A stretch of 48,455 bases of DNA, taken from Sphingomonas sp. Its GTDB lineage: Bacteria > Pseudomonadota > Alphaproteobacteria > Sphingomonadales > Sphingomonadaceae. The notes under the pieces are model-generated. The model saw only the letters and a program-made list of their open reading frames with translations. It ran no database searches and was not told where the DNA came from. Both the position numbers and the translations under genes were made by a program. Positions 15,654 to 23,553 of the stretch are shown piece after piece. The DNA lies in NCBI RefSeq assembly GCF_019746665.1, contig NZ_JAIERS010000016.1, positions 1 to 48,455 on the forward strand, written 5' to 3'. Each line of letters opens with the position of its first letter. The stretch's first letter is position 1.

Positions 15654-16967
15654 TCAATGCAGCTTCAGCCGCGGACGCACGATGCGGTTGACGTGGCCGA
15701 CGAGCACAAGCCCCAGGCCCTTCAGCCAGCCATGGATCGCGATCAGGTGCATCCGGTAGAGCGAGGCATAAACGAAGCGCGCCAGCCGGCCCTCGATCGC
15801 CATGCGCCCGCCGACCAGATTGCCCATCAGGCTGCCGACGGTCGAATAGCGGCTCAAGGACACCAGCGAGCCGTGGTCGTGATAGACGAAGGGCTTGAGC
15901 GGCTTGCCTGCCATCGCGCGCAGCAGATTGTCATAAACGGTCGCCGCCATCTGGTGCGCCGCCTGCGCGCGCGGCGGGATTGGGCGTTCGGCGCCCGGTA
16001 GCTTGCACGAAGCGCAATCGCCGATCGCGTAGATGCGCTCGTCGGCGGTCGTCTGGAGCGTGGGGAGGACGACGAGTTGGTGATTGGGCGTGGTCTCCAG
16101 CCCGCCGATGCCCGCCATCCGCTCGGCGCCGCGCACCCCGGCGGCCCACACGCGCAAATCCGCCTCGATCGCCCCGCCATCGGCGGTCATCACCGCGTTC
16201 GGCGTCACTTCGCTCACCTTGGTCGCAGTGAGCACAGTCACGCCGAGCGCCTCCAGCTCCTCGTGCGCGGCCTGGGCGAGTTTTTCGGGGAGCGCGGGCA
16301 GGATGCGCGGGCCGGCCTCGATCAGCGTCACTTTCAGGCGGCGCTCGTCGAACACCTCCAGCCCGTAATAGCTGAGCGCGGCGGCGGCGTTGAACAGCTC
16401 GGCGGCGAGTTCCACCCCGGTCGCGCCCGCGCCGACAATCGCGATGCGGACATATTCATCGGCATGGGGGTCCGCGATCATCGCCCGCGACACCCGCAGG
16501 CAATGATCGAGCAGGCGTGACCGGAACCGATCGGCCGCCGCGCGATCATCAAGGAACAGGCAATTATCGCGCACGCCCTTGGTGCCGAAATCGTTGGTGA
16601 CCGATCCGGTCGCGATCACCAGATAGTCATAGCGGATGCGGTGGCGGCCGATCAGCTCGGTGCCGTCTTCGTCGATCAGCGGGGCGAGGATGATCTCGCG
16701 GGCGTCGCGGTCGATCCCCTCCAGCGTGCCCTGGAAATAGCGATAGCCCCAACGGTGGCAGTGGCTGCGATAGCCGACCTCGTCCAGATTGGCGTCGAGC
16801 GAGCCGGCGGCGACCTCGTGCAGCAGCGGCTTCCAGATATGGGTGCGGTTGCGCTCGACCAGAATGATGTCGTGCCGCTCGCGCCCGAAGCGTTTGCCGA
16901 GGCGAGTCACCAGCTCCAACCCCGCGGCGCCGCCCCCGATCACGACGATCTGCGTCTTCTTCGTCAC
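15654..16967 (-). CDS. ndh: Type II NADH:quinone oxidoreductase (NDH-2)
   Basis: This flavoprotein of 437 residues transfers electrons from NADH to quinone at the inner membrane without pumping protons. The N-terminal FAD Rossmann motif is VVIGGGAAGLELVTRLGKRF. A second Rossmann motif for NADH is IAIVGAGATGVELAAEL. The FAD-binding ERIYAIGDCASC and the C-terminal membrane-association region LYRMHLIAIHGWLKGLGL fit NDH-2. The frame is open to 17144 inside the TetR gene, but the GTG at 16967 has GGGGAG eight bases upstream and immediately precedes the Rossmann fold, so I chose it. The TetR gene lies 74 bp upstream on the same strand. Confidence 0.93.
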   Translation of the reverse strand: MTKKTQIVVIGGGAAGLELVTRLGKRFGRERHDIILVERNRTHIWKPLLHEVAAGSLDANLDEVGYRSHCHRWGYRYFQGTLEGIDRDAREIILAPLIDEDGTELIGRHRIRYDYLVIATGSVTNDFGTKGVRDNCLFLDDRAAADRFRSRLLDHCLRVSRAMIADPHADEYVRIAIVGAGATGVELAAELFNAAAALSYYGLEVFDERRLKVTLIEAGPRILPALPEKLAQAAHEELEALGVTVLTATKVSEVTPNAVMTADGGAIEADLRVWAAGVRGAERMAGIGGLETTPNHQLVVLPTLQTTADERIYAIGDCASCKLPGAERPIPPRAQAAHQMAATVYDNLLRAMAGKPLKPFVYHDHGSLVSLSRYSTVGSLMGNLVGGRMAIEGRLARFVYASLYRMHLIAIHGWLKGLGLVLVGHVNRIVRPRLKLH

Positions 16968-17041
16968 GCGCGCGGCTCCCCAGCAGGAGGATGTACCGCC
17001 CGCGATACGGAAAAATCGACGCGAGCGGAAGCCGCCCGTCG

Positions 17042-17674
17042 CTAACCCTCGATCCGCGCCAGCATCGCTTCGACAAGCGCCAAGATCGCCGCGCGGGCCG
17101 GCGCGATCGCCAGCCCCTGATCGTGGCGCAAGCGGCGCCAGCATTGGAAGCTGGTCGCGACCTCGATCGCGCTCGCGGTCGCGGAATCGTCGATCACCGC
17201 CTGCGGCAGGATCGCGTGGAGCGAGGTTCGCTCCAGTTCCAGCTGGCGCTGATAGCCCTGCATCAGAAAGGCACTCTGGAAGCGCTTGATGCTGGCGGAG
17301 ATGCGATAGGGCATGATCGCTTCGTAGATTTCGATGCGACGGTCGACCAGCTCGCGCAGCCGGTCGCGCCAGGTTTCGGTGACGAACGGCTTTAGCATCA
17401 GCGGCATCACCTGCCGCTCGATCGCCTCGGCCATCGCGCGGTAGAGCGTGTCCATCTCGTCGAAATGGCGGAATACCGTGCGCAGGCCGACGCCCGCGGT
17501 TTCGGCGACGCGCGCGGCGCTGGGCGACACATCGCCATCGCGCACCAGATCGAGCAGCGCGCCGACGATCTTGTCGCGCGTCGCGCGGCTGCGGGCGAAG
17601 CGACCGTCACTATTCGGGTCGATCGGCCGGCGAGGGCGGGCCGTTTTAACGGTTTTTTGTACGGTGACAGTCAT
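17042..17674 (-). CDS. TetR/AcrR-family transcriptional regulator
   Basis: The N-terminal helix-turn-helix spans about residues 28-75: RDKIVGALLDLVRDGDVSPS followed by AARVAETAGVGLRTVFRHF. The C-terminal ligand-binding region is unassigned. It precedes NDH-2 on the same strand with a 74-bp gap and probably regulates itself and that gene. An inverted repeat at 17703-17719 lies 29 bases upstream of its start and could be the operator. The ligand cannot be told from sequence. Confidence 0.85.
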   Translation of the reverse strand: MTVTVQKTVKTARPRRPIDPNSDGRFARSRATRDKIVGALLDLVRDGDVSPSAARVAETAGVGLRTVFRHFDEMDTLYRAMAEAIERQVMPLMLKPFVTETWRDRLRELVDRRIEIYEAIMPYRISASIKRFQSAFLMQGYQRQLELERTSLHAILPQAVIDDSATASAIEVATSFQCWRRLRHDQGLAIAPARAAILALVEAMLARIEG

Positions 17675-17702
17675 AGCAAGCGCGCGCCCTTATCGACTGG
17701 CT

Positions 17703-17719
17703 CCGCTCAAGTCGAGCGG
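17703..17719. promoter_or_regulatory. Candidate TetR operator (inverted repeat)
   Basis: CCGCTC and GAGCGG are perfect 6-bp arms around a 5-bp spacer, 29-45 bases upstream of the TetR start. TetR-family regulators commonly bind dyads of this size near their own promoters. No experimental support is implied. Confidence 0.35.
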
Positions 17720-17834
17720 GTGGCGAGAGGTTTGCGATCAAAAGAGCAAGCACTGCTGCTGCCCATTTCTTGCTTGCGCGCCAATTCCTGAAGGGAAGCT
17801 CGCCGAGCGCGCTCAACCCTTAATTTACCTTAAT

Positions 17835-17851
17835 CGCGGCGCGCGGCCGCG
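17835..17851 (-). terminator. Possible terminator of the DUF2721 gene
   Basis: CGCGGC and GCCGCG form a 6-bp stem with a five-base loop just after the stop codon of the minus-strand gene at 17859. An AT-richer stretch (GATTAAGGTAAATTAAG) follows in the reading direction. There is no continuous U run. Confidence 0.3.
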
Positions 17852-17858
17852 TTAGGCG

Positions 17859-18326
17859 TTAACCATGCTCGGCACGCTCGCGTTCGAGCAGTTCGACCCG
17901 TACCCGAGTCGCGCTCAGCGACAGCCGCACCTCGATCAGAAAGAACACCAGCCCCAGCGTCAGCAGCGCCATCGCCACGATGAACAGCAGCGCCACGACA
18001 TTGCCGATGCGCAGATCGGCGAGCTCCGCCAGGAAGAGCAGCGCGACAACGACGCAGATCGCGATCGCGCTGGTGACGCACAGCAGCAACGCGGCGTTGA
18101 TGATCGCCATGCGCCGGTCGAGCAGCCGCAGCTCGCGGACATGGCGATCGTGTTCCGGACCGCTCGAGCGCGGGTGAAGCGCTTCGAGCGCCCGCGCGCG
18201 ATCGACCACCCGCGCCAGCCGCCCGGCGATCAGGTTCAGGATCGCGCCGAGCCCGGCGAGCAGGAACACCGGACTGACCGAGGCCGAGATGGTCTGCGCG
18301 ATGGCGTTGACGGCGGGCATGGACAT
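17859..18326 (-). CDS. DUF2721 family membrane protein
   Basis: The protein (155 residues) matches the DUF2721 pattern. It opens with AIAQTISASVSPVFLLAGLG, then AILNLIAGRLARVVDRARAL, a charged loop with REL-LDRRMAIINAA, and two strongly hydrophobic segments near residues 85-110 and 115-140. The open frame extends to 18428, but that extension overlaps the upstream region of the divergent gene and lacks the family pattern. I used the ATG at 18326; 18320 is also possible. Function of the family is unknown; it sits in the inner membrane. Confidence 0.75.
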   Translation of the reverse strand: MSMPAVNAIAQTISASVSPVFLLAGLGAILNLIAGRLARVVDRARALEALHPRSSGPEHDRHVRELRLLDRRMAIINAALLLCVTSAIAICVVVALLFLAELADLRIGNVVALLFIVAMALLTLGLVFFLIEVRLSLSATRVRVELLERERAEHG

Positions 18327-18411
18327 GGCCGCACCAAGCGCGTCGGGAGGGCGGGCGTCAAGCCGCGATGCCAACCGCTTGGTAAGGCGACGGATGCTAT
18401 GGTCGCCGGCG

Positions 18412-19502
18412 ATGAACAAGCCCGTCACCCCGGGCGAGCTGCGCGCCGCGCCCGCCGCGTGCTGGGTCGCCGGCCTGCCTCAGGCGATCGATGCCGTCGC
18501 GGCGGCGGCGCCGGCGAGCCATGGCTTTCTGCGGCGCCAGTGGTTCGCGGCGGCGGTCGCGACCTATGGCGGCGCGGCGGAGACGCTGGTCGTGATGCAA
18601 GGCGATACGCCCATCGCGGCGCTGCCGGTCGTGTCGATGGGGCCGGCGCCGCTCCGCGCGGTGGCGGTTCCGGGCTGCTATTGGCCGTTCCGAAGCTTCC
18701 CCGCGGCGCACGGCGCGGCGCCATTCGATGCATTGGTCTTGGCGCTTGGCCAGCGCGCGCGGGCGCTGCGCATCGGCCCGGTCTATGATGGCGACCCCGC
18801 GCTCGGCGGGCTGCTCGGCGCTGCCCGGGCGCGCGGCTGGGTGGCGTTATCGCGCGATATCGCGCGAAGTTACCTGCTCGACATTGCCGCGGAGAGCGCG
18901 GGCGGGGCGTGGCCGCGCACCTCGACGCTCAAGAAGAACCGCTTCCATGAAAAGCACCTGGCCAGCCATGGCGTGCCCGACTGGCGCTTCCTCGACGGCG
19001 CGGCGCTCGCGACCGGCGGGTTCGACGCCCTGGCCGAGGTCGAGGAGAAAAGCTGGATCGCCGAGCGTACCGACGGCCGCGACGCGAAGTTCACCGCGCG
19101 CGGCCACGGCGCGTTTTGGCGGGGGTGACGGAAGACCCGGCGCTCGCCGCGATGTGCCACGCCGCGCTGCTGACGATCGACGGCGCGCCGGCGGCGTTCA
19201 GCTTCGATCTCGATTGCGGCACGCTCAAATATGCGATCGCCAACAGTTATGATCCGGCCTTCGCCAAGCATTCGCCGGGCAAATTGCTCTATTGGCGCAA
19301 CCTGGCCGAGGCCAAGGCGCGCGGGATCGAGCGGGTCGATTGGGGCGCGGGGGACAGCGGCTATAAGCGCGTGATCGGCGCGGCGCCGGGGCCGATGATC
19401 CGCGACTGGCTGCTGCTCGCCCCGGGGCCGGCGGCGCTGGTCGGGCGGATCGCGGGCGTGCTGTGGCGGCGCAGCGGCCAGACCGCGCAGGCCGCCGCAT
19501 AG
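18412..19502 (+). pseudogene. FemAB/GNAT-like N-acyltransferase (BcsL/CelD type), frameshifted
   Basis: Two adjacent frames together encode one protein of about 363 residues. The first part (18412-19128) holds ATFGGAAETLVVMQGDTPIA-like and STLKKNRFHEKHLASHG blocks. The second (from about 19125 to 19502) holds FSFDLDCGTLKYAIANSYDP, AKHSPGKLLYWRNLAEAKA and RVDWGAGDSGYKRVIGA, typical of the C-terminal GNAT fold of this family. The first frame stops at TGA 19126-19128 right after a run of five Gs (19121-19125). One additional G would restore WRGVTEDPALAAMC. This is a single-base deletion or a homopolymer sequencing error. Confidence 0.75.
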
Positions 19503-19592
19503 CCGGCGGCGCCACCTTCATCGCAAACTCCGGGAGGCCCCGCTCGAGGCGAAGCGCTAGCGCATGACGGACCGTTCCGTGGAGTCCCGGAA

Positions 19593-20291
19593 ATGCCCGA
19601 CCTGTTCGATCCTATCATTGTCGATACCGCCGCGCTCGACCGTGATGGCCATGCGCTGTTGCCCGGGCTGCTCGATGCCGAGGATTGTGCCGCGCTGATC
19701 GCCGCTTATGACGATCCGGACGTCGCCTACCGTTCGACGGTAATGATGGCGCGCCACGGGTTCGGACGGGGCGAATATCGCTATTTCGCGCGGCCCCTGC
19801 CGGCGATCGTCGCGCGGCTGCGGCGCGATCTGTACCCGCCGCTCGCGGCGGTCGCCAATCGCTGGGCCGAGCAGCTCGGCACCGCCGCCATTTGGCCATT
19901 GGATCATGCCGCGCTAGAGGCGCGCTGCCATGCCGCCGGGCAAACGCGCCCCACGCCACTCCTGCTGCGCTACGGGCCGGGCGATTACAACCGGCTGCAC
20001 CAGGATGTGTATGGCGCGCTCGTCTTCCCGTTGCAGCTGCTGGTGCTGCTGAACGAGCCGGGGCGCGACTTTGACGGGGGCGAGGTGGTGCTGGTCGAGA
20101 ACCGGCCGCGCATGCAATCGCGGGCGAGCGTGCTGCCGCTGCGCGCGGGTGACGCGGCGATCTTCCCGGTGCGCGAACGCCCCATCGCGAGCGCGCGGGG
20201 TTATGCGCGGGCGGGGATGCGCCACGGGGTGAGCGCGATCCGATCGGGCCAGCGCCACGTGCTCGGGATCATCTTCCACGACGCAGCCTAA
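19593..20291 (+). CDS. 2OG-Fe(II) oxygenase (prolyl-hydroxylase-like)
   Basis: The 232-residue protein carries the non-haem iron facial triad pattern. RLHQDVYG supplies HxD at residues 136 and 138. The distal histidine and the 2-oxoglutarate-binding arginine lie in GMRHGVSAIRSGQRH near the C-terminus. DFDGGEVVLVENRPR before the distal His is typical of the prolyl 4-hydroxylase fold. The substrate is unknown. It lies 90 bp after the frameshifted acyltransferase and converges with trmB. Confidence 0.85.
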   Translation: MPDLFDPIIVDTAALDRDGHALLPGLLDAEDCAALIAAYDDPDVAYRSTVMMARHGFGRGEYRYFARPLPAIVARLRRDLYPPLAAVANRWAEQLGTAAIWPLDHAALEARCHAAGQTRPTPLLLRYGPGDYNRLHQDVYGALVFPLQLLVLLNEPGRDFDGGEVVLVENRPRMQSRASVLPLRAGDAAIFPVRERPIASARGYARAGMRHGVSAIRSGQRHVLGIIFHDAA

Positions 20292-20298
20292 GGCCGCG

Positions 20299-20979
20299 TC
20301 AGCCGCGCACGTAGCGGAAGTACCACACCTCATGCTCCTGGCGTCTTGCCTTGGCTTCGTAGCGGGTCTGCGGCCAGTCGGCGGGGCGGGTGAGGAAGTC
20401 GGCGGCGCTCTCCGCCAGCCAGCGAAAATCGCGGCGCTGGCGCATTACCATCATCGACCAGCGGCAATAAGTGGGGTCGTCGGTGCCGAGGCGGAATTCG
20501 CCGCCGGGCATCAGCTTGGCGGCGATCAGGTCGAGCGGGCCGGGGTTCATCATCCGTCGCTTGGCGTGGCGCGCCTTGGGCCAGGGATCGGGGTGGAGCA
20601 GATAAACGCGGCTGAGCGACGCGTCGGGCAGCCGCTCGATCACCTCGAGCGCGTCGCCCATGTGCAGACGGACATTGGCGATCGCGCCATCGCGCAAATG
20701 GTTGAGCGCGCTCACCACGCCGTTGAGGAACGGCTCGCAGCCGATGAAACCGTGCGCGGGGTGCGCCGCCGCCTGCGCCGCGAGATGCTCGCCGCCGCCA
20801 AAGCCGATTTCGAGCTGAAGCGGGCGCGTATCGCCGAACAGTTCCTCGCTCGTCAGCGGCCCCGTGTCGGGCACCGCGAGCCGCGGCAGCCATTCCTCGA
20901 CGAGCGCGGCCTGGCCGACCCGCAGCTTATGCCCCTGGCGCCGGCCATAGAGGCGGCGGATGGTGGTGGGATCGTTCAT
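20299..20979 (-). CDS. trmB: tRNA (guanine-N7-)-methyltransferase TrmB
   Basis: The enzyme makes m7G46 in tRNA using SAM. The SAM-binding segment LEIGFGGGEHLAAQAAAHP, GFIGCEPFLNGVVSAL, and the diagnostic VYLLHPDPWPKARHAKRRM are all present. RLGTDDPTYCRW is a further family block. The frame is open to 21015, but the ATG at 20979 (MNDPTTIRRLYGRRQGHKLR) matches the family start. It is the last gene of the lnt-metK run. Confidence 0.95.
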   Translation of the reverse strand: MNDPTTIRRLYGRRQGHKLRVGQAALVEEWLPRLAVPDTGPLTSEELFGDTRPLQLEIGFGGGEHLAAQAAAHPAHGFIGCEPFLNGVVSALNHLRDGAIANVRLHMGDALEVIERLPDASLSRVYLLHPDPWPKARHAKRRMMNPGPLDLIAAKLMPGGEFRLGTDDPTYCRWSMMVMRQRRDFRWLAESAADFLTRPADWPQTRYEAKARRQEHEVWYFRYVRG

Positions 20980-21075
20980 GGCGTGTGCCCTAGCCCCACT
21001 GGCTGGCTGGAGCAAAGCGGGTGCTTAAGGATCGAGGCGACATCGCTTAATCAGGATCGGCGGCCCGTCCTGTTC

Positions 21076-21125
21076 GCCCTGCTCGCCCACCCCCATTCGG
21101 TTACGAGGTACGGGGCGAGAAGGGC
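21076..21125 (-). terminator. Hairpin after the secreted-protein gene
   Basis: GCCCTGCTCGCCC (21076-21088) pairs with GGGCGAGAAGGGC (21113-21125) with one mismatch across a 24-base loop. It begins at the last base of the stop codon of the minus-strand gene at 21125. It is a strong hairpin but lacks a U run, so it could slow the RNA 3' end decay or terminate weakly before trmB. Confidence 0.35.
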
Positions 21126-22192
21126 TAGCGCACCGCCTTGGCATCGATCGTCACATCGCCTTTGCCTCCCCAGGTCGTCACGCTGCTGGTCGGGCGTTCG
21201 CTCTTGACGATCGCCAACGCCTGTTCGGGCTTTGGCAAGCCGTCGCGCGGGGCGAAGATGAAGCTTTGCGCGACATTGTAGAGCGAGATGCTGTAATTTT
21301 TCTGGTCCTTGCTGTTGAGCAGCGCGCCGAGCGAGTCCACGCTCACGTAAATGCCGCGCCCGGCGTCACCCAGCGCGATCAGATAGCCGTCGCGCTCGCC
21401 ATCGGCGCGATACACGCCGGCATTGCCGAGTTCAGGATGCGCCGCCGGATCGCGGCAAAACGTGGCCACATGAGCCGTCTTTTCGGGCTTCACCTCCCCC
21501 TTGGCGATCGCGCCGAGCAGCGCACCCTGCAGCAGGCTCGATCCCAGCGCATCGCCGCGCGGCTTGGCGTCGTCCTTGGCGCGCAAGGTGGTGGTGCAAT
21601 CGGCGATCGGCCTCGCGGCGGGGACCGGCGCAATTGTCTTCGGCCAGGCCAGCGCGCCGAGCACCGCCTGCATCCGCGCGCCCAATTCCTCCGGCGCCAG
21701 CGTGGTGGAGCTGTAGCGCAGCTTGACCAACCAGTCCTCGCCCAGCGGCACCAGTGCGACGCCGGTGCTGCGGTAAGGCGGCTTGCTGACGCGAAACACC
21801 TGCATCAGCCCGCTCGCGTTGCTCTGCCCCGGTGGGGTGAAGGCGGCGGGCGGGGCAAGCGGTGCCGGTCCGCCATAGATGTCGCGAGCGAGCACTTGCC
21901 GCGCGGCACGATCTAACCACACGGGGATGTCGCCGGTCGCGCGACGGAAGATGTAGAGCGTCACCGACTCCTCGGCGTCCGCCGTCTTATATTCGATGAA
22001 CTCGTCGAGATCGGGAACGAGCACCGCGATCCGCGCCCGCGGCGGGAGCCCGGGCAACGCCGCCGGGATCTCGAGCCCGGTCGGTCCGTGGCGATACGCG
22101 GCGTCCGCCGCGAGGGTACGCTCCTGCGGACCTTGCGCGGTGGCGGGGGGCACGATCAGGAACGCTGCCGCCACAATCCATTGGAACCGCAT
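21125..22192 (-). CDS. Conserved secreted protein of unknown function
   Basis: The 355-residue protein has a signal peptide (MRFQWIVAAAFLIVPPATA, cleavage before QG) and no other membrane segment. I do not recognise a family with a known function. The sequence includes PDLDEFIEYKTADAEESVTL and EDWLVKLRYSSTTLAPEEL. It follows metK, but its ATG comes immediately after the T run of the metK terminator hairpin, and the GGGGAG of the hairpin's 3' arm is the only good ribosome binding site, six bases upstream. Confidence 0.75.
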   Translation of the reverse strand: MRFQWIVAAAFLIVPPATAQGPQERTLAADAAYRHGPTGLEIPAALPGLPPRARIAVLVPDLDEFIEYKTADAEESVTLYIFRRATGDIPVWLDRAARQVLARDIYGGPAPLAPPAAFTPPGQSNASGLMQVFRVSKPPYRSTGVALVPLGEDWLVKLRYSSTTLAPEELGARMQAVLGALAWPKTIAPVPAARPIADCTTTLRAKDDAKPRGDALGSSLLQGALLGAIAKGEVKPEKTAHVATFCRDPAAHPELGNAGVYRADGERDGYLIALGDAGRGIYVSVDSLGALLNSKDQKNYSISLYNVAQSFIFAPRDGLPKPEQALAIVKSERPTSSVTTWGGKGDVTIDAKAVR

Positions 22193-22224
22193 AAAAAACT
22201 CCCCGGGAATCGCTTCCCGGGGAG
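22193..22224 (-). terminator. metK terminator whose 3' arm is the ribosome binding site of the next gene
   Basis: On the minus strand CTCCCCGGGAA and TTCCCGGGGAG form a perfect 11-bp stem closed by a GCGA (GNRA-type) tetraloop, followed by TTTTTT and then the ATG of the gene at 22192. The stem ends in GGGGAG, spaced six bases from that ATG. It is thus a textbook intrinsic terminator that also masks the Shine-Dalgarno sequence of the downstream gene. Confidence 0.85.
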
Positions 22225-22251
22225 GCTAGTCGAGCTACAAATCAATGCAAG

Positions 22252-23472
22252 TTACGCGACGGCGGCTTTCAGCGCGTCGACCAGATCGGTCTTTTCCCAG
22301 GTGAAATAATCACCTTCCGCCTGGCGGCCGAAATGGCCGTAAGCCGCCGTCTTCTGATAGATCGGCTTGTTGAGCTTCAGATGTTCGCGAATGCCCTTGG
22401 GGGTCAGCCGCACCAGCTGCGGCAGCACGCGCTCCAGCGTCGCTTCGGGCACGGTGCCGGTGCCGTGGGTGTCGACATAGACCGACAGCGGCTCGGCGAT
22501 GCCGATCGCATAGGAAAGCTGGATCGTCACCCGGCGGGCGAGGCCGGCGGCGACGACGTTCTTCGCCAGATAGCGCGCGACATAGGCCGCCGAGCGATCG
22601 ACCTTGGTCGGGTCCTTGCCGCTGAACGCGCCGCCACCGTGCGGGCTGGCGCCGCCATAGGTGTCGACGATGATCTTGCGGCCGGTCAGGCCCGCGTCAC
22701 CGTCCGGCCCGCCGATTTCAAAGCGGCCGGTGGGGTTGACGTAAATCTTGGTCTCGTCGGTGATGAAGCCTTCGGGCAGAACGTCGCGGAACACGCCCAT
22801 CACATAGTCGTGGAGCTGCTGGTACTTGGCCGGATCGCCCTCGCCGCCGTGGAAGAAATAGCCCGGGGCGTGCTGGGTGGAGACGACGAGCGCGGTCGCG
22901 CGCACCGGCGCCTCATCCCGATATTCCAGCGTCACCTGGCTCTTGGCGTCGGGCTCCAGGAAATCGACGACCTTGTTGTGGCGGTCGGCGGCCATCCGCT
23001 CGAGGATGCGGTGCGCGTAATAGAGCGTCGCGGGCAGCAGATCGGGGGTCTCGTCGGTCGCATAGCCGAACATGATGCCCTGGTCGCCGGCGCCTTCGTC
23101 CTTGTTGCCGGCTTCGTCCACGCCCTGCGCGATGTGCGCCGACTGGCCGTGCAGGTGGTTGGCGAATTCGAATTCGTTCCAGTGGAAGCCGGCCTGCTCA
23201 TAGCCGATGCGCTTCACCGTTTCGCGCACCACACGCTCGACCTCTTCCGGCACGCCGGGCGCCCAGCCGGTCGCTTCGTCATAGATGCCGCGGCCGCGAA
23301 TTTCGCCGGCGAGCACCACGCGCTGGGTCGTGGTCAGGGTTTCGCAGGCGATGCGCGCTTCGGGATCCTTCCCCAGGAACAGATCGACGACCGCGTCCGA
23401 AATCTGGTCGGCGACCTTGTCGGGATGGCCTTCGGAGACCGATTCGGAGGTGAACAGGAACGACGAGCGCAT
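22252..23472 (-). CDS. metK: S-adenosylmethionine synthetase MetK
   Basis: This 406-residue enzyme makes SAM from methionine and ATP. The N-terminal [20 protein letters not shown], the [15 protein letters not shown] motif and [19 protein letters not shown] are diagnostic. It lies 81 bases downstream of lnt on the same strand and is followed by a strong terminator. An AT-rich dyad at 23527-23548 lies in the short lnt-metK gap. The lnt-metK-trmB neighbourhood is common in alphaproteobacteria, where a small helix-turn-helix gene often sits between lnt and metK; it is absent here. Confidence 0.98.
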   Translation of the reverse strand: MRSSFLFTSESVSEGHPDKVADQISDAVVDLFLGKDPEARIACETLTTTQRVVLAGEIRGRGIYDEATGWAPGVPEEVERVVRETVKRIGYEQAGFHWNEFEFANHLHGQSAHIAQGVDEAGNKDEGAGDQGIMFGYATDETPDLLPATLYYAHRILERMAADRHNKVVDFLEPDAKSQVTLEYRDEAPVRATALVVSTQHAPGYFFHGGEGDPAKYQQLHDYVMGVFRDVLPEGFITDETKIYVNPTGRFEIGGPDGDAGLTGRKIIVDTYGGASPHGGGAFSGKDPTKVDRSAAYVARYLAKNVVAAGLARRVTIQLSYAIGIAEPLSVYVDTHGTGTVPEATLERVLPQLVRLTPKGIREHLKLNKPIYQKTAAYGHFGRQAEGDYFTWEKTDLVDALKAAVA

Positions 23473-23526
23473 GAATTTCCCTCTTGTTTGGAACGCCAGG
23501 CGTCATAGCCGCTGTCGCGACGATGA

Positions 23527-23548
23527 CATATAAAGTTTTCCTTATATG
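23527..23548. promoter_or_regulatory. AT-rich dyad upstream of metK
   Basis: CATATAA and TTATATG are perfect 7-bp arms around an 8-base spacer, 55-76 bases upstream of the metK start, in a region otherwise about 65% GC. It could be a regulator binding site or part of the metK promoter. It does not match a SAM riboswitch class I recognise. Confidence 0.4.
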
Positions 23549-23553
23549 AGCCC

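Noticed and set aside
23473..23553. SAM or SAH riboswitch before metK
   Set aside because: The 81-base gap contains an AT-rich dyad but none of the conserved riboswitch core sequences I know.
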